The notes under the pieces were generated by a model. That model saw only the letters and a program-made list of their open reading frames with translations, did not search any database and was not told the origin of the DNA. This document shows, one piece after another, positions 1-10,155 of a stretch of DNA of 64,000 bases; the stretch's first letter is position 1, and each line of letters opens with the position of its first letter. The position numbers and the translations under genes are program-made. This stretch comes from Symsagittifera roscoffensis (lineage: Eukaryota; Xenacoelomorpha; Acoela; Convolutidae). The stretch lies in contig NC_087067.1 of the NCBI RefSeq assembly GCF_963678635.1, forward strand, positions 1,490,001 through 1,554,000, written 5' to 3'.

Positions 1-640
1 ACATGACATAGATCGACTAGAAGATATTTTATTATCAGTTTGAACAAATAGAAAACTGTTTGTAAAGTAATTTTTCAGAAGACAAAGATTCCGGCCTCTA
101 AAGCCGTATTTTTCCAATTTTGCTAAAAGAAGATCATGATTTATGGTATCAAATACTTTTTTGAGATCAACAAGCTATGATTGACCAACCAATTTTTTCT
201 CCCAAGCCTCTCTAATAAATTCGGTGAATTCGATTAATGCGTCCACGCATGACTTTTTCTTTTCAAATCGAAATTGTTTTTCATAAAGAATCTTCTGCTT
301 GGTAGCAAAGTGATACATTATATTGAATATTATTTTTTCGAAATACTTGCTGAGTGAACTGAGTAAAATAATAGGTCTATAAATTTCCAAAGATTCTTTT
401 ACACCTCCCTTAAAAAGGGGAATAACTTTTGCAACTTTTAAGCCTTGAGGAAAATAACCACTCTTAACGCATTGGTTGAAAAGGCTGCAAATTCTTACAG
501 AATGAAATAATTTCATTCTTACAGAAAGAAACAACCAAAATAAAATAAATTTCATAATTCCCATTATTATCCTCGCTAAAGGAGAATCATTAAAAATTGT
601 TCTAGATGCTAGATACCTCAATTCACTTTTTGATGAATCT
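1..640 (-). pseudogene. LINE reverse transcriptase fragment (non-LTR retrotransposon ORF2)
   Basis: Read leftwards, this encodes part of a non-LTR reverse transcriptase: a block resembling FPQGLKVAKVIPLFKGG, then YRPI and LLSSLSKYFEKI, then a region rich in charged residues. After an in-frame TAG at 175-177 the same frame carries VDLKKVFDTINHDLL, which is the palm motif A aspartate block of jockey/CR1-like LINEs. The frame then runs off the window start, so the catalytic DD motif and the 3' end are not visible. The stop and the absence of a clean upstream link to the endonuclease show a dead copy. In an intact element this enzyme would copy the LINE RNA at a nicked chromosomal target. The clade is inferred by eye. 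Confidence 0.85.
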
Positions 641-978
641 AAATGTAATTGGCCTAAAGAACTAATTCAAGTAATTCCCACAAAAATAAAAAGGACAATA
701 CTTTGCAGCAGCTGACATGAACAACGCGTATAATCAGTAGCATTAGACGAACAATCCTGACGCTCAACACAATTTTCATTGAAATCAAAAATAAGAGTTG
801 ATTAGACTTTTCTATGGAATTTTTATAGAACCAACAGATTTTTCAGCATTCATGAGTAAATTTTTTTGACCTTTTTTGTTTTCATTTTTTGTTAGACAAT
901 GTTTTCATGCAATCACAAACAAAACACGAAATTTAAATTTATTCGAAAAAAACGAACCATATAGTACTTAAGGAAAAC
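641..978. other. No gene recognised
   Basis: AT-rich sequence between the LINE reverse-transcriptase fragment and the gypsy scrap. No open frame or repeat was recognised. It probably holds decayed transposon sequence. Confidence 0.4.
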
Positions 979-1158
979 ATGAAAGCAGCCCCAGATAAAT
1001 CACATTTCTTTCTTATCCGTCTTAAATTCCTTGGACATATTATTGGAGGAAATACGATAACACCATTAAAATACCGCATAGACGCCATCTTTAAACTTCA
1101 ACCTCCATCATATAAAATGTAAATCCAAGAATTTCTTGGAATGCTTAATGGACAATAG
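979..1158 (+). pseudogene. Ty3/gypsy reverse transcriptase fragment
   Basis: This plus-strand frame begins near MKAAPDKSHFFL and continues through KFLGHIIGG, ITPLK and IFKLQPP to a TAA at 1120-1122, then FLGMLNG before a TAG. The order matches the thumb/connection segment of Ty3/gypsy reverse transcriptases, where a KCxF/FLGHxI block is followed by xxIxxPxPxxxxxLxxFLGxxNY. It is opposite in strand to the surrounding LINE and lies between its pieces, so it is either a nested insertion or a rearrangement scrap. No other domain of that element is attached. Confidence 0.7.
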
Positions 1159-1186
1159 AACATCAAAAACGATAGCGCAAATGTTT

Positions 1187-1879
1187 TTGTTCTAACTGAT
1201 TAATATCATTAACGAGTTGGTTATGATGGCATCTGAGGGACCTTATTTTTGAAAAGTACAAAGAACTCTCTTTTAAATCGCCCATATGACGTTCTTCTAC
1301 ATTTCTCTCCATTCCAAAAAAAGTAGGACTTCAGTCAAGTTGATTGAATTTTTTTGTTACCGTCTTCTGTTACTGTTTCTTCTATATTGAGCGCTTCTGA
1401 TTCATTTTCAAAATTCAATTTCTTCGTGGCCTGATTATCAAGATTCAATATTTTTGGCAACAATCGCGCACATAAAATGCACATCCACCACCTCGTTGAT
1501 ATTTCCGGTGTTTAGAAATTAAGGGATTGTAGCTATCAAGATGATAGAGATTCAGATAATCAATATCACACAGCCAGGTTTCGCATAGCGCATTAATCAG
1601 CAGTTTTTTTTCTAACTGATTAATATCTATAACGAGTTGGTCATGATGGCATCTGAGGGATCTTATTTTTGAAAAATACAAAAAATTCTCTTTTAAGTCG
1701 TCCATATGACGTTCTTCTACATTTCTCTCCATTTCAAAAAAAGTAAGACTTCAGTCAAGTTGATTGAATTTATTTGTTAGCGTCTTCTGTTACTGTTTTT
1801 TCTATATTGAGCGCTTCTGATTCATTTTCAATATTCAATTTCTTTGTGGCCTGGTTATCAAGATTCAATATTTCTGGCG
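1187..1879. repeat. Direct duplication of about 270 bp (1187-1459 and 1607-1879)
   Basis: The segment starting TCTAACTGATTAATAT is present twice, 420 bases apart, with scattered substitutions. It spans the junction between LINE ORF1 and the start of the endonuclease. The second copy sits in normal order. The first lies downstream of the endonuclease fragment and replaces the rest of ORF2. Confidence 0.85.
1445..1732 (-). pseudogene. LINE endonuclease N-terminal fragment (ORF2 start)
   Basis: A 95-residue minus-strand frame with the block INALCETWL, an LDSYNP block and RGGGCAFYVRD. ETWL followed by Y, then RGGG.A.YV, is the signature of the apurinic-type endonuclease at the N terminus of non-LTR retrotransposon ORF2, which nicks the target to prime reverse transcription. 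Only the first third of the domain is present. The catalytic SDH block is missing because the frame runs into the duplicated segment. It lies just downstream of ORF1 on the same strand, as expected for a bicistronic LINE. Confidence 0.75.
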
Positions 1880-2699
1880 ATGAATTCCTCTCTGACCATC
1901 TCCTGGAAATACCAGGAGTTGAATTGGTATTCAGTTGAGCACCAGTATGGCGCCCAGTAATGAAGGTTTTATGAACTGCTTGAGGATAGTTGTGAGGTCT
2001 TGGCCGGTTTTGACTGATCTGTTTTTTGGCTGCAATTTTAGCTAGTTGTTCCACTCCAGCAAGACTATTTACGTTTTGGGAATAAAATGAGCAATTTGGT
2101 CGTTGGCAAACAACTTTCACTTGGCAGTTATGAGTCGTTGTAATAACATTCATGTTATCGCATTTCCTTTTAATTTCCATATCTGATTTTGGCAAACGTT
2201 CAATTATTATTAAACTTTTTCCCTGTACACCCTTCTGCCCAGATAACACACGCCTCCTTCCAAAAATCTCATCTTTGTCCAAAAAATAGACAAATTTCAA
2301 ACTGATTGGAACATTCTTACATGAATCCTTGCGCGTCGGAAGAGGATGGCATGCCTTGATAGCTCCGGTGATAACACCTAGCCACCAAAGTAGTGGTAAA
2401 CTAGGTTGCACATGTCGGAAATCAAGTTGGGGGAGTATGGGTTGATATCAAAATTCGAAAAAATTAAGCAACCTTTGCTCGAATATCTTTCCTGAAAATT
2501 TACTTGCTTTTCGAGATCAAAAAATTGTTTTTTTAAGTCAATTATTTCCTGGGTTCTTTCATTTAATACATTTTTAAAAGAATCAACTCTTACCAAAAGG
2601 CTAGTGATAATAGGAATTGTTAGTTTAGGGGTCAATATTGGAATCTGGGGGAAAATTTTTCAATAAATCAACGCAATTTCTTGGATTATTTCCGGCCAT
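1770..2699 (-). pseudogene. LINE ORF1 (nucleic-acid-binding protein), frameshifted
   Basis: ORF1 of the same LINE. The likely start ATG is at 2697-2699 (MAGNNPRN). The frame breaks near 2636 and continues in another frame with a coiled-coil-like stretch (ERTQEIIDLKKQ, FDLEKQVNFQERYS), then KGCLIFSNFDINP. It breaks again near 2395 and continues with GAIKACHPLP, PISLKFVYFLDKDEIF and RRRVLSGQKG. This order of coiled coil, then a conserved block beginning ERYSxKGCLIF, then a K/R-rich basic region, is typical of ORF1 proteins that bind LINE RNA. The last part (GRHTGAQLN, NLDNQATKK) is low complexity. Two frameshifts make it non-functional. Confidence 0.7.
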
Positions 2700-2981
2700 T
2701 TTGATGGTGAAGGTCAAATATTTCAAGCAATAAATCCGAATCAAAACGCACAAACAAAAGGAGCAACTAATTTCTAGCATTCATTTCACGTCTTGTTCAA
2801 TTTTCTCGAACAAGTTTGTTTTGTAGTTTTTTTTAAATAAACCTAAGTCGAGTCTCATCCGAGTATTTAAAAGACTTCAGTTTTGTCCAACTTTTCCCAC
2901 AAAAAGTATTTCTGCACTCTTTAAAAAAATCTACGAAGGTCGAATTAACGGAATGTACAACGAACATTTAAAGGAACGTGT

Positions 2982-3181
2982 NNNNNNNNNNNNNNNNNNN
3001 NNNNNNNNNNNNNNNNNNNNNNNNNNNNNNNNNNNNNNNNNNNNNNNNNNNNNNNNNNNNNNNNNNNNNNNNNNNNNNNNNNNNNNNNNNNNNNNNNNNN
3101 NNNNNNNNNNNNNNNNNNNNNNNNNNNNNNNNNNNNNNNNNNNNNNNNNNNNNNNNNNNNNNNNNNNNNNNNNNNNNNNNN
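2982..3181. other. Assembly gap (200 N)
   Basis: Exactly 200 N. The round length suggests a placeholder gap of unknown true size. Frames crossing it are meaningless. Confidence 0.98.
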
Positions 3182-3899
3182 ACAACGGTTTCTGGCTGTT
3201 GCGTTTATGCTTTCTGGTGAAAAAAGCTTATAGGTGGCATGATTGTGGGGTATGGTGCGACGAGATAATATTTATCTTCTTCTGGATATTTTTGTACTAC
3301 ATTGTGACTATATTCTGATCCGCAGAGGATGGCCGCATCCCAAAAATGTTTATGTTTCGAGAGGGTGACTATAAATGAGCTTTTTTAAAATTATTAGTAT
3401 TCGCTGGTAACAGCGTTTGCCTCCAAAGACAGATGAAGGTGAAACTTTTTTAGTGCATGTGTAGTAATACAGGATGTTTCCTACTTAGTCGATGAAAATT
3501 AAGCAATTTCTTGAGTGTAGAAATGTTGCATAAAGAATTTTCAATACTGCGAGTGCTAATGATTGTAAAAAAAGTGTTCTTTCTACTTCACATAACTAAT
3601 GTAGTGTTTGTAGTTCAGAGAGTGACAATTCTTAAAAAATTGTACATTAAATCTAATCAATTTTCATATCTAGATGTTGCCATAATGGATTGCTCCAAAA
3701 TATAAGTCATCTATGAGTGATAGTTCTTGAAGACGTCCATTATCACCTTCTTCTGGGAAGAGTTTTCCAGAACTATTTTTAGTTTGAATATTTCTGTTTG
3801 GTAATTTTTGGTGTTTTTTTATGATTGGAAAAAAATATTTTTTAGGTTCTTTGTATTTTGTTGGTTATCCTGATTTGTCTTGTTCATTTTGTTATTATT
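3182..3899. other. No gene recognised
   Basis: AT-rich DNA with only short frames of no recognisable family. It may be internal sequence of the decayed LTR element whose LTR is at 4824-5352, because the gag relic of that element lies to the right and reads towards this stretch. Confidence 0.35.
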
Positions 3900-3991
3900 C
3901 AGTGATGCTGTGTCTATCTCTTCTACAATATTTACACCTTTTTTTGAATGAGGGTGTAAATGTTGTAGAAGAGATAGACACGGCATCACTG
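3900..3991. repeat. 39-bp inverted repeat with 14-base loop
   Basis: Arms at 3900-3938 and 3953-3991 are reverse complements with two mismatches. The left arm starts CAGTGATGCTGTGTC. Transcripts of either strand would form a strong stem-loop. It lies in the internal region of a decayed gypsy element. Confidence 0.9.
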
Positions 3992-4309
3992 ACTGTTTCC
4001 CTCAAAATTTGGGTTCTTTTTGTATTTATTAAAAGATTGTGTTATCTCCTCTGCTAATTCGGTGTCTGATTTTGTTTGTTTTTTATAAATGAGGGAGTTT
4101 GCCAGTTTGCGAATTCTATATTGGGTTCACGAATTGATGAGATTTGTGATGGTTTTTTCTTTATTGGTGAATTTCTTAGTTGCTTTGTTTGTGTCATCAT
4201 TAAAGGTTCTGTCATTTTCATTTTTTTAATTCATGTGTATATAGGGAATCTGTTTTTCATACTAGAAATTTTAGTCTTACAGCGAGTTTCTTTATTCCAT
4301 TTGTTAGTC

Positions 4310-4610
4310 TAAAAATTTTGTTGCATGAAACTCTTTAATGTTGTTTGTTTTCTTGTGAATCAAAATTTTGTTGAAAGTTTTTGTGTGAAGCGTTTCCAAT
4401 CTGACTTTATTTCTATTGGTAATATTGAAAACAATTTTTGAGCTGTTCCGTCGAGTATGGTGTATATTAGAGCTCTACGTCTGTGAATCCTATTTGAACG
4501 TCAGTTAAGGGGTGTGTTGATTGATTCTGAGACTATATTTATGATTAAGATCACTGTAACAGCTTTGAAATAGTCTGAAAGAAAGGGTCTGTTCCAGTGG
4601 AATCCATTAG
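4310..4610 (-). pseudogene. Ty3/gypsy gag relic
   Basis: Minus-strand reading gives DYFKAVTV, then after a short break HRRRALIYTILDGTAQKL, ILPIEIKSDWKRFTQKLS and a stop. The pattern (aromatic block, HRR, LDGxAQxxF, DWxxFTQxxSxxF) looks like the capsid region of a gypsy Gag. The same protein family recurs at 36118-36327 and 42463-42820. Stops and frame breaks show that it is dead. It sits left of the LTR at 4824-5352, in the right place and orientation to be that element's gag. Confidence 0.6.
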
Positions 4611-4823
4611 TGGTTTAATGGAGGGGATGTATGATCCACCCATAAGATATGAATTCATCGGCATTTGAAATGATTCTGCTGTGTTGGGTATGTGGGTAAA
4701 ATTTGTATGTTGATTTCTGCTAATATTGCATTGTTATTTCATTTCTCATTGACTCTGGTTGGTAAGTTTGAATATGAATTGTATATTGTGTTCTCTATAT
4801 ACCATATAGTTGGTCGCACCAGA

Positions 4824-5352
4824 TGAGTTGAGGTCTAGGGTGGCCTTCTCCTCCGTGTGATTAGGAAGATCAGAAACCAAATGGAGTCATTCAAAATTAT
4901 AGAATTATAGAAAACATTTTCAATAACAAGAAGAGCAGTTCTTTTCACCTAGTAGTTGTGGTAAAAGAAGAGTTTTGAGTTATGTATGGAATACTATGCT
5001 CATAGAGTAATTTCAGATAAGGTAAACCATCTAGTCGTCACCTTATCTTATTTTCGGCCGGATAGATTCGTCCAACTTCTTAGTCTAATACTGAATCTAA
5101 TCTTACTCTTATTTTTCCTATTCTCAATAGATTAAGTATACACTGATTCTCCTGCGAGCGAGAATAGAGGAGGCCAAGAGCAAGAACTTAATAAGTGGAT
5201 TTTTTTTCTCTGGCTGAAACTATGAATAGTTTCAGCGTTGAAAACTATCATAAATTTTAGTAGTTGATCATGAGTGGTTAGTTCTAACTTTTTTTACAGT
5301 GTTAAAGTTAAATATCAAAGTATATAATTAAAACTTGTTTGAACTGGTTTCA
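4824..5352 (-). repeat. Solo or 5' LTR of gypsy family B
   Basis: Starts TGAG and ends GGTTTCA. The core CTCATAGAGTAATTTCAGAT, TTTTCGGCCGGATAGATTCG and TCTTAGTCTAATAC recurs at 27980, 31155 and 62467. The bases left of it, TGGTCGCACCAGA, match the primer-binding region found beside the 31155 copy, so this is the 5' LTR of a minus-strand element. It is longer (529 bp) and more diverged than its relatives. Confidence 0.7.
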
Positions 5353-6000
5353 ATGTTTGCTTTTTGTTTTTTCTTATTTTTTTTTCTAAAATCAATTCTT
5401 AATGGGATCTTTGCCCTATTTTTCCATTAAAATTTCTCCAGTTCTGAGATTATTTGAACAAACTGTGGAGGATCTTGCCTGTACAAGCGTATATGCCCTT
5501 ATAATTTAACAGAAAAAAAGTTTGGGCTGCGGAACAGAGCAGTTTTTCAAGCTTCACTCGCTTCTTTAAAACATTTTTGGCATATTATTTTGGTCTCTCC
5601 CTTATAAATCATTTATATCAAAATACTTGCTCAGGAAAATACTCTAAGCTTGCTTTAAATTCAAATGCTTATGCATGAATTGTTACTCTATGCAGTATAT
5701 TGTTTCAATTTTCTTGAACCCATTTTTGAATGAAAGCACAACAATGAATTCAATGTCAATTAAAAATTGACAATTTTTTGGGGCTGGGGTTGATACTTTT
5801 GTAAATGCCCTTGAAGGCTGTAATGGGAAACACGACGAAACTGTTTTTTTTTCTTGAACCTTGATGGACTGTTTAACCTACCTCGCCGATCAGTTGTAAG
5901 CAACGAAACCCTACGTAAGTCAATTGTACGAGGTTGTATGCGAAATTAAAATGTGTTTTTAATGTATCTCCTCGCCTCTAAAAGTTCACAGCTTATTTTA

Positions 6001-6039
6001 GTGTGTTTGTGCGTGTGCGTGTGTGTGTGCGTGTGTGTG

Positions 6040-6072
<33 letters not shown>

Positions 6073-6073
6073 A
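6001..6073. repeat. (TG)n microsatellite with GC interruptions
   Basis: About 73 bases of alternating TG with several TGCG interruptions. A shorter (TG)n run at about 7719-7741 sits at the equivalent place of the next repeat unit. Confidence 0.97.
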
Positions 6074-6389
6074 AGTGGGGGGATGCTTATAATTTCTTTG
6101 ATGCAAGTCTGGCGTAAGGTAGGGGGTTGGGTTGTATAATAAGATTGACCTATTTTTGACCTAACAGAGTAAAAAACACGCAATGTTAAAGATTCTTGCC
6201 TGGTTTGATTCTGATTGATTCCCAAGCAGAAATCTTTTCATTGATTCTGAAACATCATTAAATCAGAAGTCAAGACAGAAGTCATTGTAAAAGAACTTCT
6301 AAGTCAAAGTTTTTCCTGAACAACTCTTTCATCAGTCAAAAAAGGTGAGTAGCCCAAAAATTCCTAACTTTGAGTGTTCAAGTCATTCA

Positions 6390-6949
6390 CTAGTGGACAT
6401 AATTAAACGCAAATTCAAGTTTTTAATCTCTAAAAAGGTTAACTTAAAGGACCATTTTGGACAATATTTACTTCGAACTTTAACAAAATTCTTACATCAA
6501 TCGAAAGCAACTGATCTCAAATACCTTCCTTGAAAGTGTCAATTTTTAAATTGAAGCATTTACCAGTTTTTTTTGGATCTGAAAATGCCAGTTTTCACCG
6601 TCTGCGCTAAGTTTTGCATCGCAGTGAACTCTTTCTCGAATAAACGGAGACAAGAAGCAAACTCAGCGAGAAAATTGGAACATTCAGTGTGACAATTTTC
6701 CTAGACTCTTACAATTTCACGCGTTTTGACAAAATTAGTAAGGATGATGAAAACTGGCATTTTCAGACCCAGAAAAGCTGGTAAGTGATTCAAATTAAAA
6801 TTTGGGACTTTCAGGGAGGGTGTTTCAGATAATTTGCTTTCGTTTGATGTACAAATTTCGTGAAAATCCGAAATAAATGTTGTCCAAAATGGTCTTTTAA
6901 GCTTTTTAGAGAGTAAAAACCTAAATTTGAATTTCTTTTTGTCCGCTAG
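6390..6949. mobile_element. Fold-back (long inverted repeat) element
   Basis: Arms of about 210 bp (6390-6601 and 6743-6949) are imperfect reverse complements, starting CTAGTGGACA and ending TGTCCGCTAG. Shared blocks inside both arms include GACCATTTTGGACAA and CTGAAAATGCCAGTTTTCA. The central spacer is about 140 bp. No transposase is present, so this looks like a non-autonomous DNA element. A TA or CTAG target duplication is possible because the arm ends overlap it. Confidence 0.75.
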
Positions 6950-8028
6950 TTTAGTTTATAAACTGAATTGAAAACAAGTTGACAAAGAAATGAAAACAAT
7001 TAGTTTTCTTTCAATTTCTATAGATATACTTGAAACTATTTCTATAGATGTATTTTATTAGAACCTGTTTTGATTGATCGAAAAATTAATGTCGAAAAAA
7101 TAATGAAACTTACTGACAAACCAGTTTTAGTGATTGAACTCAAACCGAACTACACTGTTGACTTAGATCAGAAACCTCATAAACGTTACATGGCGCTTGG
7201 TTTTTGAGACTCCAATTTTTTTCTAAGCATCAAATATTTTGTCATCGGCAAACAAGAAGTGCAAAGTGGAGCTATAGAAATTTGTCCTTTTTTGCAGCAA
7301 ACTTTTTATTTTGATTTTAAAAATTTAGACAAAAATTTTCCCCTGTATTTTCTAGCCAACCCCCTTAGACGCATCCGGAAACAAAAACAAAAAAACTTTC
7401 ACATTAAAATAGTATATAGATGTATGGATGAAAGCACTTCTGAAAAAAAGCATAACAGTTTTTTCAAATTGAACTGAAAATTGACCGTTTTTTTTCGAGG
7501 GCGGTGTTGTACTTTTTTGTTAAGGTTCTTGTGAGCTATAATGGGATAGACCTCTGAAAAATTTGTTTCTTTCGCAAATTGATGGGATATTCTACCTCCC
7601 TCGTCTGTCATTTGTAAACAACGAATTCTTGCCTGGCAGTCGATTTTACAAAGTTGTATACAAAAAACTTTTTTCAAGATACCCCTCCCCATCTAAACAA
7701 TCACAGCTTGTTTGAGTGAGTGAGTGTGTGTGTGTGTGTGATGATGGGTGCAAAAATATTTTCGTTGATTCTGAAATACCATTGAAGCAGAAGTCAAGAC
7801 AGATGTCACTGAAAAGCTGAGTAGCCCAACTCATCATAACTTTCGGTGTTTAAGTCATAGAGTATAATTTTAACAGAACAAACCGTTGTCAAAAAACCTC
7901 CGTTCTCTGTTCTCTTCAAACTTCCCTAGATGTACTTTAAATTCAAATTTTTTTGAAAACTATGAGAAATATTTGGTTTTTGGGATCTATGAAATAAGAG
8001 GAAAACCATAGCATTTATGGTAAAATTA

Positions 8029-8268
8029 CAAAATTTGGCTCTTTTCCAGTTTCCCCCCCCCCTTTGAATTTCAATTTTAAAAAGTCTACTTAACGTTGTC
8101 ATAATGCAATGAAATTTGGCGTGGTGAACAAATCAACAACTGTGAACAGATTTGTTCTTCATACTTTACAGCGTAACATCACGCATTTAGCCGTAATAAC
8201 ACGTAAAATAAACATAAAACTCGGAATTTTGAAAGGGGGGGGGGGACTGGAAAAGAGCCCAAAATTTT
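8029..8268. mobile_element. Short inverted-repeat element with poly-C/poly-G arms
   Basis: Arms around GGCTCTTTTCCAGT, followed by a run of ten C on the left and of eleven G on the right, are reverse complements (about 8029-8075 and 8225-8268). The centre is AT-rich and non-coding. It behaves like a MITE of about 240 bp. No clear target duplication was seen. Confidence 0.65.
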
Positions 8269-9248
8269 ACTGACCGACGACATTTCGTGATTGAACTAAA
8301 ATTGAACTAAACTGTTGACTTAGAGCAGAAACATCCTCATAAACAAAATTCTGCGCTTGGCTTTGAGACTGAGATCTTTTTTCTAGGCATCAAATTGCTT
8401 TTCATCGCCAAAGGAGAGATTTGCGGTGCACAAATCGAAACGAGACACTAGGGCAAACATATATGTCTGTAAATAAACATGTGTTGCAATTAAATACAGT
8501 TCTGTGAGTTTCCTTTTTTGAAAACCATATTAATCTTTATAATCAATCTCGTTGGACTTTTTGCTACAAAAACAGCATTGTCCTTAATGTTGTAACAAAG
8601 TTACGACCTTCGGGAAAGTAAATTTTTTGCGTTGTCTATATAATTTTGAATTTTCTTTTTCTTCTAAAAGACAACACAGCTATGTTGAGGTTACTGCGCA
8701 CTCGAACTAAAATGTGGTTGGAAGTTTCCCCGTATTAGTAATTTTTTTTTAAAGTATGAAAACTTAGCATCCCCACCGTAATTTATAGCAAAACCCTTTA
8801 GAAAAATTGGGGGGGGGGGGAACCTGCACAGAAACATAGTATGTAGATGCTTCAATATTCAGACAAAACTCGTGACTCTAGGCAGCCCTGAGGTCATTAG
8901 CAGCAAGTTATTAATGAAATCAGTTATAAAAAAAAGCATAGCAACTTTTTCAGACTCAACTGAAGTTTGAAAACTTGGGGCAGGGCTACAAATTTTTGAT
9001 ATTCGGCTGGGGTACCTCGCCCTGTGCCGAATGTTTACAACGATTTCCGGCGTAGTAATTGATAGTACGAGGTGGTATATGAAACAAAATGTATCTGCAA
9101 CAGTACGTTTAACTCAAAACGTTTAACTCAAACTCACACTCATAAGGGTTTTGTTACCAGTCTGGCAGTTCTAGCTTGACTCGACTTTGATTGGTTGACA
9201 TCCTGCATTGGAGTTCCATGAGTAAAAATCGATTATACTTGAAATGGA

Positions 9249-9335
9249 TTAACAGGGGCACAACAGCGGTTCGCCGTGATGAGCTGTACAGCTCTTGTGT
9301 TGGTCCTTTCCCCCGTGGATAAATGGTCTTAATTT
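9249..9335 (+). mobile_element. 5'-truncated SINE copy
   Basis: The segment from AACAGGGGCACAACAG through GCCGTGATGAGCTGTACA to CCCCCGTGGATAAATG matches the 3' half of the tRNA-derived SINE at 54498-54730. The tRNA-like head is missing, consistent with 5' truncation. Confidence 0.75.
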
Positions 9336-9439
9336 AATTAGGCCGTACACTCGTTTTGCAAAGTTTCCGCATCACTCACTTGAAAAATGCTGAAATTTTT
9401 GCGTGAAACAAAAATAAAATGGGAAAAAAATCAATTTTA

Positions 9440-9625
9440 ATGTGATTTCCTACTTATTATAAAATCTATTATAATGGATTCGAAATGAATTATAATGCAT
9501 TTTGTTTTGGCGAGACAAAATGGAGTCAAATCCGTTATTAGTCCAATTTTGTTTTCTGAATGTAACATGGGAATCGATTATATTTACGTTTTAGACCACG
9601 AAAAACCATTATAATCGATTTGTAT
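9440..9625. repeat. ATTATAATCGATT-rich segment
   Basis: Repeats of TATTATAATGGATT, GAATTATAATGCATT, AATCGATTATA and CATTATAATCGATT, many nearly palindromic. The same motifs recur at about 32155-32385 and 56825-56960. No coding signal. Confidence 0.5.
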
Positions 9626-9955
9626 TCACTTGTTTTAAATGCGGGATAGAAATAAAATTGTTCCTTGATTCTGAAACATCTTTCAAACAGGACAACACAA
9701 GAGTCAGCAAATCACTGAAAACAAGTTTCAAGGCTTGGATAACCTGACTTCGTTTCGATACGCCAGAAAAAGTAATTTGAATCTTTTGAAAACTTCTATC
9801 ACTCAGAAACTTATTCGTCAGTCAAAATTTTGGGTAGCCAAAAACCCTATTTTTCAATGTATAAGTCTTATAAGTAGTTTGGGCATAGAACACTGGGATT
9901 GGATGGGACGAGGCCGGTGAGACTTACAGGTATCATTAGGTTCAGCTGATTAGTA

Positions 9956-10155
9956 TACATAACCAATTATCCATATGGATAACTAAAGTCAATATGTAAA
10001 AATGTGGTCCCTATGTATAACCAATGATCGCTAATTATAACTAATGATCCCTAGATATAACTAGAGATCACTATCTATAACGAATACTTCCTTTGTATAC
10101 CGAATGATCTCTTTGTAGAATTAATTATGCCTGTGTATAACTAATGATCCGTGTA
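9956..10155. repeat. 20-bp minisatellite
   Basis: About ten degenerate units of exactly 20 bp. The clearest begin at 10016, 10036, 10056, 10076, 10096, 10116 and 10136, with consensus near TATAACTAATGATCCCTATG. Units differ by several bases each. Confidence 0.9.

Larger units (their letters stand above)
5390..9720. repeat. Three diverged kilobase-scale tandem repeat units
   Basis: Related blocks recur about every 1.2-1.7 kb. One ordered block (TGTTTACAACGA, then a GAGGTTGTATG-type stretch, then TG repeats, then TTGATTCTGAAAC, AGTCAAGACAGA and GAGTAGCCCAA) is seen near 5760-6360, 7480-7850 and 8960-9740. Another block (GATTGAACT, CTGTTGACTTAGA, AACCTCATAAAC, GCGCTTGG) is seen near 7125-7260 and 8280-8420. 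No protein-coding signal was found. The units are interrupted by fold-back elements and a SINE piece. Similarity is clear but low, so the array is old. Confidence 0.55.

Noticed and set aside
2931-3318. Frames spanning the gap
   Set aside because: They consist mainly of unknown bases.
5998-6225. Histidine/threonine-repeat frame
   Set aside because: Produced by translating the (TG)n microsatellite; no start context or homologue.
9956-10155. CRISPR-like regular repeats
   Set aside because: Units of 20 bp are contiguous with no spacers, and the DNA is eukaryotic.
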